In this document: in pieces, positions 1 to 7,263 of the stretch
Position numbering within the stretch: position 1 is the stretch's first letter
Layout: each line of letters starts with the position of its first letter
From: Dehalococcoidia bacterium
GTDB lineage: Bacteria; Chloroflexota; Dehalococcoidia; GIF9; AB-539-J10
Direction of reading: 5' to 3'
Assembly (NCBI GenBank): GCA_030606385.1
Contig: JAUWGN010000004.1
Coordinates: 1-17,747, forward strand
DNA length: 17,747 nt
Program-made: the position numbers and the translations under genes
The notes under the pieces: generated by a model
What the model was told of the DNA's origin: nothing
The model's input: only the letters and a program-made list of their open reading frames with translations
The model's database searches: none

Positions 1-2
1 AG

Positions 3-305
3 TGCCATGTTTATGGCAAGATTTCGAAGAGTGGAGATGAATATGTAGCTTATTTTTCCTGGTTTTTGGATCCACTCAGGCTAGATTTTATCGACGATAA
101 CTTTGCGGAATCCGAAACTGGACTTTCCTGGGAAGGCAACATTAATGGTGTGCCAACAAGCATTAAAATTGAATGTCCTCCACAAGATTCGGTCTATGGG
201 ATGGGGCCCTATGGTGTAGGGGTAGGGCATTGTCATGCACATACCTGGTGGCCGGTTTCCAGTGGGAACGTGGTAAAATGCATTGAAATAAGGGGAAAAC
301 AATGA
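3..305 (+). CDS. C-terminal part of an unrecognised protein (5' end outside the window)
   Basis: The reading frame is open from the first bases of the window to a TGA at 303-305, so about 100 C-terminal residues of a longer protein are visible. An internal ATG at 66 has no good ribosome binding site and is unlikely to be the true start. The visible part is rich in Gly, His, Cys and Trp near its end, including a GHCHAHTWWP motif that could bind a metal. I do not recognise the family. The stop codon overlaps the ATG of the next gene (ATGA), which indicates translational coupling and a shared operon with the metallo-beta-lactamase-fold protein. Function unknown. Confidence 0.6.
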   Translation, partial: CHVYGKISKSGDEYVAYFSWFLDPLRLDFIDDNFAESETGLSWEGNINGVPTSIKIECPPQDSVYGMGPYGVGVGHCHAHTWWPVSSGNVVKCIEIRGKQ

Positions 306-946
306 AAATCACAATTGTTTATGACAATGAAGTGAAGAAGGAGGGACTAAAAGCTGGCTGGGGATTTTCAGCTTACGTAGAGATGGAAAAGACGCCCTCC
401 ATTTTGTTTGATACCGGCGCCGATAGTCCCACGTTATTACATAATATGAAAGAGTTGAATATTGACCCTGAGAAAATAGGGATAATCGTGATTTCCCATG
501 CTCATTTCGACCATACTGGCGGACTTTCCGAAATCCTCAAGATAAACAAAACTGCGGAACTATACATTCCCAGCTCGCTGAGATTAGCGCCTTCAGAGAG
601 AAAGGTAATTATTGTTGGAAAGGACGCTGTCCAAATTTGTGAAAATGTCTTTTCTACAGGTGAGCTTGAGGATATAGAGCAGTCTCTGGCGCTCAAGACA
701 GATAAAGGCATTTTCGTGGTAACTGGCTGCTCTCATCCTGCAATGAGCAGCATATTAGGTGCTGCCGCGAACTTTGGTAAGGTTTACGGCATTGCCGGCG
801 GATTTCATGGTTTTCATGACTTCAAGGCATTTGATGATTTATCGCTAATTTATCCCTGTCATTGCACTCAACACAAACAAAAAATAAGAGAGGTGTTCAA
901 AGGAAAAGCTCTGGAGTGTGGGGCAGGATTGATAATCGAGCTATAG
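302..946 (+). CDS. Metallo-beta-lactamase-fold hydrolase, dihydropteroate-synthase-like MBL subfamily
   Basis: This 214-residue cytoplasmic protein has the binuclear metal signature HAHFDH (His66, His68, Asp70, His71), then a GCSHP motif (His145) and GGFHG (His169), with a late CHC motif at 186-188. The order GCSHP then GGFHG is typical of the MBL branch annotated as 7,8-dihydropterin-6-yl-methyl-4-(beta-D-ribofuranosyl)aminobenzene 5'-phosphate synthase-like. That name is homology-based, and most members have unproven substrates. The ATG overlaps the stop of the upstream gene, and a purine-rich AAGGGG lies about 7 nt upstream inside that gene. The fold is secure, the substrate is not. Confidence 0.85.
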   Translation: MKITIVYDNEVKKEGLKAGWGFSAYVEMEKTPSILFDTGADSPTLLHNMKELNIDPEKIGIIVISHAHFDHTGGLSEILKINKTAELYIPSSLRLAPSERKVIIVGKDAVQICENVFSTGELEDIEQSLALKTDKGIFVVTGCSHPAMSSILGAAANFGKVYGIAGGFHGFHDFKAFDDLSLIYPCHCTQHKQKIREVFKGKALECGAGLIIEL

Positions 947-987
947 GGATTGGTTTGTCATAACCCTGCGATTGAAAAGAATAGTCC

Positions 988-1003
988 CAGGCAATTTTGC
1001 CTG
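988..1003. repeat. Short perfect inverted repeat after the MBL gene
   Basis: CAGGCA and TGCCTG arms enclose a 4-nt AT-rich loop, about 40 nt after the MBL stop codon. It could fold as a small 3' hairpin of the upstream transcript. No T-tract follows on either strand, so a standard intrinsic terminator is not supported. Confidence 0.35.
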
Positions 1004-1065
1004 CAGCCAACCTTAGCACCCCAGAAATACCGACAACCAATAAAAAGGGGAAGGGGACACATCCA

Positions 1066-1095
1066 TTGACAAAAGTGAGCATAGTGATTTAATAT
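1066..1095 (+). promoter_or_regulatory. Sigma70-type promoter of the recombinase gene
   Basis: A perfect -35 TTGACA at 1066-1071 is followed after 18 bp by TAATAT at 1090-1095, which is 5 of 6 to TATAAT. The predicted transcript starts near 1102, exactly at the left edge of the dif-like inverted repeat, about 50 nt before the recombinase start codon. Confidence 0.65.
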
Positions 1096-1101
1096 AAAAT
1101 T

Positions 1102-1129
1102 GGTTCGCATAACAAACCTTTTGCGAACC
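1102..1129. other. dif-like / Xer-type recombination site or recombinase operator
   Basis: The 28-bp site has an 11-bp arm GGTTCGCATAA, a 6-bp centre CAAACC, and an 11-bp arm TTTTGCGAACC. The arms are inverted copies that agree at 10 of 11 positions, and the symmetry continues 2 bp further on each side. The 11-6-11 geometry is that of dif/Xer core sites. The left arm differs by one base from the XerC-side arm of Escherichia coli dif as I recall it (GGTGCGCATAA). The site lies at the predicted transcription start of a tyrosine recombinase gene. It may be that enzyme's core site, its operator, or both. An RNA hairpin with no protein partner is the alternative. Confidence 0.5.
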
Positions 1130-1152
1130 AAAGAAGTGCAGGAAATAGAACA

Positions 1153-2091
1153 TTGAATCACGACACAAGCCTAGACCTATTAATCACCGAGTTCCTGGAA
1201 TACCTGGAAATCGAAAAGGGCTGCTCTTTTCTTACTATCCGCGTGTATAGACATTATTTGGACCGTTTCCACAACTGGCTCAGCGAAAATTCTCCTACCC
1301 GTAGAGCTGAAGACATAGACCTGGAGCTTATTAGAAGATATAGGTTATATTTGGCGCATCTTCGTACTCGAAACGGCCTGCTATTAAAGCGCGTCTCGCA
1401 AAGCTACCACATTATCGCCCTGAGAGCTTTTCTACGTTATCTCTTGGTCAAGCGTGATATACCTACCTTATCCCCTGATAAGATAGAACTTCCGAAACAG
1501 AGCTCCCGCTCCGTTAGTTTTTTGGACCCCGAACAGATACAAAGGCTGTTGAACAGCCCCCAAATATCAAATGAGATAGGCTTGCGGGACAAAGCTATCT
1601 TGGAAACCTTCTTTAGCACAGGACTAAGAGTATCAGAGTTAGTAAGATTGAATCGCGACCAGATAGACTTAAAGCGCCAGGAATTTGGTGTCAAAGGCAA
1701 GGGAAACAAACTACGGGTAGTTTTCTTGTCGGATACAGCTTCACAGTGGATTGAGCGATACTTGCAGTTGCGTCAAGACCATTTTAAGCCGCTGTTTATT
1801 CGATACAGTGGTTCAGTAGATACTCAGAAGAATGGGGAAAAGATGCGACTGACAGCAAGGTCTATCGAAAAAATCGTTGCCAAGTATGCAAGAAGATGTG
1901 GATTATCAATCAAAGTAAGCCCTCACACGTTGAGGCATTCTTTTGCCACGGACTTGTTGATAGGTGGGGCTGACCTTCGCTCTGTTCAAGAAATGCTCTG
2001 CCATGAAAGTATCAGAACAACTCAGGTTTACACTCATGTCACCAACAGGCATTTAAAGGAAGTCCATAAAGCCTTTCATGGTAGAAAATAA
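1153..2091 (+). CDS. Tyrosine recombinase, XerC/XerD-like
   Basis: This 312-residue protein has the length and two-domain layout of Xer recombinases. The N-terminal SAM-like core-binding domain covers about residues 8-100 and the catalytic domain about 118-308. All catalytic residues are present: Arg149 (TGLRVSEL), Lys183 (KGKGNK), His258 and Arg261 (HTLRH), His284 (LCHES, where LGH is usual) and the nucleophile Tyr293 (QVYTHV). It cuts and rejoins DNA through a 3'-phosphotyrosine intermediate. The start codon is TTG at 1153 behind a weak AGGAA-type site. It has its own promoter and a dif-like inverted repeat in the leader. It could be the chromosome-dimer resolvase or the integrase of a mobile element. 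No other mobile-element genes are visible, and the compact size favours a Xer-like role. Confidence 0.92.
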   Translation: MNHDTSLDLLITEFLEYLEIEKGCSFLTIRVYRHYLDRFHNWLSENSPTRRAEDIDLELIRRYRLYLAHLRTRNGLLLKRVSQSYHIIALRAFLRYLLVKRDIPTLSPDKIELPKQSSRSVSFLDPEQIQRLLNSPQISNEIGLRDKAILETFFSTGLRVSELVRLNRDQIDLKRQEFGVKGKGNKLRVVFLSDTASQWIERYLQLRQDHFKPLFIRYSGSVDTQKNGEKMRLTARSIEKIVAKYARRCGLSIKVSPHTLRHSFATDLLIGGADLRSVQEMLCHESIRTTQVYTHVTNRHLKEVHKAFHGRK

Positions 2092-2164
2092 GGAATTTGC
2101 GCAGAATTGGTGATGAGTACCGGATGTTGTCCACCTCTCAGTAAGTTCAAAGGAGGTTAAAACT

Positions 2165-3745
2165 ATGAGAGAGAAATGGGGAGAAACTGTATCAACAGGC
2201 CCTGGTTTTTCCATAAACAAAGCCATAATGGCAGTGTTGATTGTCTTGATCGCCCTCGGGGCTTTGCTTTATACACAGGGATGCAAGCAACCTGGTGCAA
2301 TTGACACAATTACTCTCGATGAACCCCCAGTAAATCCGTTTGTGGCTGATTCACCGTGGCCTATGTCACACGCGAATCCATACTGTCAGGCATCTTCCCT
2401 GTATCCGGGGCCAACTAAGGATACGTCGGAATATAAATTCGATTACTTGGGAGAGCTAATGTATTACCCGCCAATAACTGTTGCTATTTCTGGTGCGTAC
2501 CCTGACGGCAACCGCGTATTATGGGGAAATACCCCGGCCATGGTATTCAAGGCAGGTCTCGATGGAGGTAGGCTTTCCTACATTGAGAAGATAGAGAAAG
2601 AACCTCTAAATGTAACGCTATCTCTCATAGAATGCGGATTGTCCAACGCGTATACACTCGTTGACTGCGAAGGTACGTTTTTTGTTCCCAGCATCCGTAA
2701 GATCTTCGGATACGGTGATGAGGTTCTTGGTGATCCCTATTCAAAGATAGTAACAAAGCGCGTTTTTGAAATCCCTGAAGACCAGCTTCGCAGCGAAGAT
2801 GAATTTATCGCCGGCCTTAATATTGCATACGATGGCATGCTCGTTTTCATTACCAATAAAGCGACTGTTGGGATTGTATCCCGCAGCTTCGACTCGGCAC
2901 ATTTCCTGCATCTTGGAGAGGACGAAGAAACATCGAATTCAATCGCATGTGATGAAGATGGCGGGATTTATGTAGTCACGAGCAAGCACATGTACCGTGT
3001 ACAGTGGACGGGAGACGGACTAACAACCAATGAAGGCGAAGGAGGCTGGATTGCCAATTATGAAACAGGTGGTGAGGTGGGCGGTATAAGGCTTGGCATG
3101 GGTTCTGGTTCTACACCTAGTTTGATGGGGACTGGAGAGCAAGATAAGTTCGTTGTCATTACTGACGGTCAGGACTTAATGCACATAGTGCTCTTCTGGC
3201 GGGACAAGATTCCACCTGACTGGGTGCAGATTCCTGGGACTAAAGACCGTCGTATAGCAGCTCAGATCCCGGTGACATTCGGCAATCCTGAAGCCACCGA
3301 GTCCTCCTCCGAGCAATCTGTGTGTGTTAGAGGATACGGCGCACTGGTGGTCAACAATCAACTTAACACCACCTCTGAAGACCCTATCATCAATATAGTG
3401 ATGTCGCAGTATCCAGATGTAGCACCATATGGCGCGGAGAAATTTGAATGGAACCCTCAGACTCAAGAGTTGCGCTCAGTCTGGGTGAATGAAGAAGTCA
3501 GTCTGCCTAATGGAATACCAGCAATGAGTGCAGCCACCAACCTTATCTATGACATTGGACAACGATCAGGAAACTGGACGTGGGAAGCACTGGATTGGGA
3601 TACAGGGCAATCGGTTTTCTCCTATGAGATTGGCAGCGATCCACAGTATAACAGTTGTTGGGCAGCAACCGAAATCGGGCTTGATGGCCGCTTATACAGT
3701 GGATCCGTCACTGGCATGATGTGCCTTCACCCTGAGGCTTCGTAG
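2165..3745 (+). CDS. Exported or lipid-anchored protein of unknown function, possible beta-propeller
   Basis: This 526-residue protein begins with a short basic N-terminus and one hydrophobic segment (about residues 19-36) ending at Cys40 in a TQGC context. It may be a lipoprotein, but the -3 residue is Thr rather than Leu, so an uncleaved anchor is also possible. The rest is hydrophilic and outside the membrane. It contains short repeated strands of the type DEDGGIYVV and GLDGRLYSG, spaced as in beta-propeller or PQQ-like repeat proteins, and a SPWPMSHAN segment at about 63-71. Translation starts at ATG 2165 behind a strong AAAGGAGG. No catalytic motif is recognised. It lies 73 nt after the recombinase and may be read from the same promoter. 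Confidence 0.7.
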   Translation: MREKWGETVSTGPGFSINKAIMAVLIVLIALGALLYTQGCKQPGAIDTITLDEPPVNPFVADSPWPMSHANPYCQASSLYPGPTKDTSEYKFDYLGELMYYPPITVAISGAYPDGNRVLWGNTPAMVFKAGLDGGRLSYIEKIEKEPLNVTLSLIECGLSNAYTLVDCEGTFFVPSIRKIFGYGDEVLGDPYSKIVTKRVFEIPEDQLRSEDEFIAGLNIAYDGMLVFITNKATVGIVSRSFDSAHFLHLGEDEETSNSIACDEDGGIYVVTSKHMYRVQWTGDGLTTNEGEGGWIANYETGGEVGGIRLGMGSGSTPSLMGTGEQDKFVVITDGQDLMHIVLFWRDKIPPDWVQIPGTKDRRIAAQIPVTFGNPEATESSSEQSVCVRGYGALVVNNQLNTTSEDPIINIVMSQYPDVAPYGAEKFEWNPQTQELRSVWVNEEVSLPNGIPAMSAATNLIYDIGQRSGNWTWEALDWDTGQSVFSYEIGSDPQYNSCWAATEIGLDGRLYSGSVTGMMCLHPEAS

Positions 3746-3946
3746 TCACAATGGTATCTAAATAACCGTGCCATAATTGCCCTGTTCTACCTCAGCTCTT
3801 GTCTAAAGTCTCATGATTAGTTATTCCTACTGTAAGTATCATCCCTCCGCTGGAGCCTGTTAATATTATGTCAACTACCTCCTTGTTTTACATGGTTAAT
3901 AGATGTTAACTTTCTACCATCGTTCAGATATTCGAAAGGAAGTCTA

Positions 3947-5890
3947 ATGACAATATCCTCCCTCACAAAAATCTTTGAACCGATACAAATCAACTCAATG
4001 GAGTTGAAAAACAGACTGGTAGTTCCTGCAATGGGTACTAACTTTGCTAACCCCGATGGCACGGTAAGCGAGCACCTTAGGGACTACCTTGTAGCCCGGG
4101 CTGATGGTGGCTTTGGTTTGATTATCACCGAGATAACCGCTATTAGTCCTTATGGTAAAGGTACACCTAATCAACTCAGCATCTGGGACGACAAGTTTAT
4201 CCCAGGATTCAAGGACCTAGCCAAGGCAACACATGCTAGAGGAGCAAAAATTGCAGTTCAATTGTATCACCCAGGAAGACAAACTTTTTCGTTCCTAACT
4301 GGTCGACCCCTGGTGGCCCCTTCAGCAATTCCCTGCCCTGTTTGCAGAGAAATTCCTAAGGAACTCACTGTCGAGGAAATCTGGGGACTAGAGGAGCAAT
4401 TTGCTGAAGGAGCTAGAAGGGCTAAAGAGGCAGGGATAGATGCCATAGAGATTCACGGGGCCCATGGATACCTGGTAGCACAATTCATGTCAGGGTATGC
4501 CAATCGCCGGTCAGACGCTTATGGAGGAGATCTGGAGGGGCTGTTACGGTTTCCCACCGACATTATCCACAAAATCAGGGAAAAGGTGGGACCTGACTAT
4601 CCCATCATTTTCCGTTTAAGTGGGGACGAGAGAGTCGCTGGTGGAAGAACCATTCAGGAAACCAAGACAATAATCCCCCTTCTAGAGCAAGCTGGGGCGA
4701 ACGCCTTCCATATGTCTACCGGTGTTTACGCTAGTTTTAATTATATAATCGCTCCTATGGCAATCTCCCCTGGCTACAATGTGAATGCTGCTGCCGAGGT
4801 TAAGAAGGCTACCTCTGTGCCAGTCATTGCTGTAGGTAGAGTTAATGACCCCCGTATGGCTGAAGAGATTCTGAAAGAGGATCAAGCTGACTTGGTTTCC
4901 ATGGGACGAGCATCTTTAGCAGATCCTGAATTGCCAAAGAAAGCAGCAGAGGGAAATTATGAAGATATCCGATGGTGCATTGGTTGCAACCAGGGTTGTA
5001 TAGATAGGCCTCTTCATTCCAGGAAAGCAGGCATATCCTGTCTGGTTAATCCCTCGGTGGGAAAGGAAAGGGAGACGGCATTTACCCCAGCTTCTCAAAG
5101 CAAGAAGGTTCTAGTTGTGGGAGGAGGCCCTGGTGGTATGGAAGCGGCTCGTGTCGCGGCTTTAAGAGGCCATGAAGTTTGCCTGTATGAAAAGGAAGAA
5201 AAACTAGGAGGTCAATTCAATTTTGCTGCTGTTCCTCCATGCAAGCAAGAAATTACTAAGATAATAAATTACTTGAGCACCCAGGTTAGAAAGGCGGGAG
5301 TAAAGATAATCTTAGGTAAAGAAGCAACTGAAGAAACCATTGATGACCTTCAGCCTGATGCAATAGTAATTGCTACAGGAGGAACTCCTGTCATTCCTGA
5401 CATTCCAGGGATAAAAGAGGAGGGGGTGGTCACAGCTTTTGACATCCTGGGGGGCAAAGTGATACCGGGACGCAGCATTTTGGTAATAGGAGGAGGTATG
5501 GTGGGCTGTGAGACAGCGGACTTTCTAGGACAAATCATGGGATGCAGGGTAACTTTAGTAGAAGCGCTACCCAGAGTTGCACAGGATGTCGGGGCTGCGA
5601 CAAGGTATTTCCTTCTTCAAAGGCTTGCCCAGGAGAAAGCAAGCATTATTACCTCTGCCTTGGTAAAAAGGTTTGTTAAGGATGGAGCAATCCTTGAGCG
5701 AAATGGCAAGGAGGAAACGCTTTCAGGTTTTGACACCGTTGTTCTGGCGATGGGAGTTGCTCCTGTAAATGAACTTGCTGAAAAAGTCCGGGGTAAGACA
5801 AAAGAAATGTATGTTATCGGTGATGCTAAACAGCCTCGAAAAGCTCTGGACGCTATCGCTGAGGCCGCAGAAATAGGTCGCAAGGTTTAA
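3947..5890 (+). CDS. Old Yellow Enzyme-type FMN/FAD/[4Fe-4S] reductase (2,4-dienoyl-CoA reductase / NADH:flavin oxidoreductase family)
   Basis: The 647-residue protein has the full FadH-like architecture. An FMN-binding TIM barrel spans about residues 8-335 with the active-site motif HGAHGYLVAQF (His170, Tyr175) and a second candidate catalytic His255. A [4Fe-4S] ligand set follows at Cys344, Cys347, Cys351 and Cys365, then an FAD domain starting with GGGPGG at 392-397 and an NAD(P)H domain with GGGMVG at 515-520. Family members reduce activated C=C bonds of enoates, dienoyl-CoAs or bile-acid-type enones, passing electrons from NAD(P)H through FAD and the cluster to FMN. The start ATG follows GGAAG at good spacing. 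It is monocistronic in this view, with an acyl-metabolism cluster nearby on the other strand. The exact substrate cannot be read from the sequence. Confidence 0.93.
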   Translation: MTISSLTKIFEPIQINSMELKNRLVVPAMGTNFANPDGTVSEHLRDYLVARADGGFGLIITEITAISPYGKGTPNQLSIWDDKFIPGFKDLAKATHARGAKIAVQLYHPGRQTFSFLTGRPLVAPSAIPCPVCREIPKELTVEEIWGLEEQFAEGARRAKEAGIDAIEIHGAHGYLVAQFMSGYANRRSDAYGGDLEGLLRFPTDIIHKIREKVGPDYPIIFRLSGDERVAGGRTIQETKTIIPLLEQAGANAFHMSTGVYASFNYIIAPMAISPGYNVNAAAEVKKATSVPVIAVGRVNDPRMAEEILKEDQADLVSMGRASLADPELPKKAAEGNYEDIRWCIGCNQGCIDRPLHSRKAGISCLVNPSVGKERETAFTPASQSKKVLVVGGGPGGMEAARVAALRGHEVCLYEKEEKLGGQFNFAAVPPCKQEITKIINYLSTQVRKAGVKIILGKEATEETIDDLQPDAIVIATGGTPVIPDIPGIKEEGVVTAFDILGGKVIPGRSILVIGGGMVGCETADFLGQIMGCRVTLVEALPRVAQDVGAATRYFLLQRLAQEKASIITSALVKRFVKDGAILERNGKEETLSGFDTVVLAMGVAPVNELAEKVRGKTKEMYVIGDAKQPRKALDAIAEAAEIGRKV

Positions 5891-5897
5891 CAATAAG

Positions 5898-5969
5898 TGG
5901 GCTCGGCAGGATTCGAACCTACGACCAACCGGTTATGAGCCGGCCGCTCTGCCACTGAGCTACGAGCCC
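5898..5969 (-). tRNA. tRNA with anticodon CAT (elongator Met, or Ile2 if lysidine-modified)
   Basis: A 72-nt cloverleaf on the - strand has acceptor GGGCTCG paired with CGAGCCC, a D-arm GCTC/GAGC, anticodon stem GCCGG/CCGGT with loop CTCATAA, T-arm GTAGG-TTCGAAT-CCTGC and discriminator A. CCA is not encoded. The normal G1-C72 pair and the lack of three G-C pairs next to the anticodon loop argue against initiator tRNA. The variable-region stretch TTGGTC resembles the tRNA-Ile(CAU) of enterobacteria, so Ile2 is a real alternative to elongator Met. It converges with the OYE gene, whose stop is 7 nt away. I see no good promoter just upstream of it. Confidence 0.9.
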
Positions 5970-5974
5970 ATAAA

Positions 5975-5984
5975 AGCGGGAGAC
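5975..5984 (-). repeat. 10-bp copy of the tRNA-Gly 3' end beside the CAT tRNA
   Basis: AGCGGGAGAC here is identical to 14141-14150, which is the 3' end (acceptor strand plus discriminator) of tRNA-Gly. On the - strand it lies 5 nt before the first base of the CAT tRNA. It may be the outer att remnant of an element inserted in tRNA-Gly, a leftover of a decayed tRNA copy, or chance. Confidence 0.35.
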
Positions 5985-6096
5985 CTGACCCACTCTTGTT
6001 TCCTTTTGGATATTGATAAAAGCTTAACACATTTAGACGCTACCGGAAATTACAGCCCATTAAGAATTCGGGTCTTAAGGCTATCCCTACATCATC

Positions 6097-7209
6097 TTAA
6101 ATTCCCGTAAGCCTATGGGATACTCTCTCTTCTGTTATCCCTAATCTAACCGCAATGTCTTTTTTCTCTAAACCTTCCTCTCTTAAACTAAACATGTCCC
6201 TTGTCTGCTTACCCTTTTCCCTTTTCCTATCCGCTATCTCCTTTAGATAATCCAAGTTGTGTATAGGTTTTGTCTCTATAACCTCACTTGTTTCAAACTG
6301 TGAGAAAACCTTTTCTCCTTCTTCAGTTCTAACTATGACAGTTGACCATCCTTCTGGAGAGCCATCGCTTCCAATTGATATGTCTGCTAATTCACTGGCG
6401 AAATCATCGCAAGTAAGGCAGTGTTTAGGCACGCAACTCTTTACCTCAGTTATGGGAAAAGATAATTTCTTGCCACTCGCATATACATTGAACTCCTCGG
6501 AAACATCGAACTTGTCTATCTCCTCAATGTTTAACCCTCTTTCCCTCATCTTCCCTTGCATGCAGTGGTATTCGTAATTTTCACGGCAGAACAAACCTAT
6601 GGTAAGTTTTATTGCAGAGGCTAGCGGCAGGCTTGTATGTTGAAGGTATCTTATAGACTGGATATGACAGGATGAACCCACAAGGCAAATTCTACTGAGA
6701 CCGTGATCTACAACAGCAGCTCTAAGTTCCTTTAGTATAGGGGTTGTCCCATATTTAGTCATTGCTGAGGAAATAATCTCACCTCTGGTTTTTGCTATAA
6801 AGGCTATAGGCATCCATCCGTCTCTTCCAACAACCAAAGCTCCATCTATGAGATTTTCGTTTAAGGCGTAAATTAAGAGCGAGGTTACGATTCCACCATC
6901 CTGACAAGCTTTTTCTATGCTCTGTTCTTTTGTTCTTGCAGCCAGAAGGCGCTTATATATCCCGATACTTCCCTTTTCCCCCCAACTCAAAATGCTCGCC
7001 TCGATGTCCTGAATCAAGCCTCGCCTGAGCATATAGCAAGCATCGTAGCATGTGCTACAGCTTACACAGTCCAGTGTTCTTTTAGGCCTCTTTGGCTTTC
7101 CATCAACAAACTTAATATGAGAATTGGGGCAGGCTAAAATGCATGCCCCACAGACTGTACATATACCACTATCTATTATCTGCGCTTCTAAATCTTCATA
7201 ACTCGGCAT
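6097..7209 (-). CDS. FrhB/FdhB-family iron-sulfur flavoprotein (coenzyme F420 hydrogenase/dehydrogenase beta-subunit-like)
   Basis: The 370-residue protein starts with two CxxCxxCxxxC motifs (Cys17, 20, 23, 27 and Cys48, 51, 54, 58) that bind two [4Fe-4S] clusters. FrhB N- and C-domain features follow, including CQDGG at about 102-106, Cys208, and the HCLTCDDF...ADISIGSDG...GWSTV stretch at about 263-290. Family members bind FAD and move electrons between ferredoxin or clusters and F420, formate, quinone-like or other partners. It ends the - strand gene run, 54 nt after the acyl-CoA synthetase, and could oxidise the ferredoxin reduced by AOR. The last 30 residues (about 341-366) read like a DNA-binding helix-turn-helix (GLEKKDIAVRLGITEERVSHRL), which is unusual for this family. 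The ATG is preceded only by GGAAG directly adjacent, so translation may depend on coupling. Confidence 0.88.
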   Translation of the reverse strand: MPSYEDLEAQIIDSGICTVCGACILACPNSHIKFVDGKPKRPKRTLDCVSCSTCYDACYMLRRGLIQDIEASILSWGEKGSIGIYKRLLAARTKEQSIEKACQDGGIVTSLLIYALNENLIDGALVVGRDGWMPIAFIAKTRGEIISSAMTKYGTTPILKELRAAVVDHGLSRICLVGSSCHIQSIRYLQHTSLPLASAIKLTIGLFCRENYEYHCMQGKMRERGLNIEEIDKFDVSEEFNVYASGKKLSFPITEVKSCVPKHCLTCDDFASELADISIGSDGSPEGWSTVIVRTEEGEKVFSQFETSEVIETKPIHNLDYLKEIADRKREKGKQTRDMFSLREEGLEKKDIAVRLGITEERVSHRLTGI

Positions 7210-7263
7210 CTTCCATATGTAGTATCACAAGGGCGACGCTTTCAGCTTTGGTCTGGTTGAGCT

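Noticed and set aside
5985..6096. Search for an intrinsic terminator after the FrhB-like gene and a promoter for the CAT tRNA
   Set aside because: Only imperfect complementarity (CGGG...CCCG) and no T-tract were seen, and no -35/-10 pair with acceptable spacing was found.
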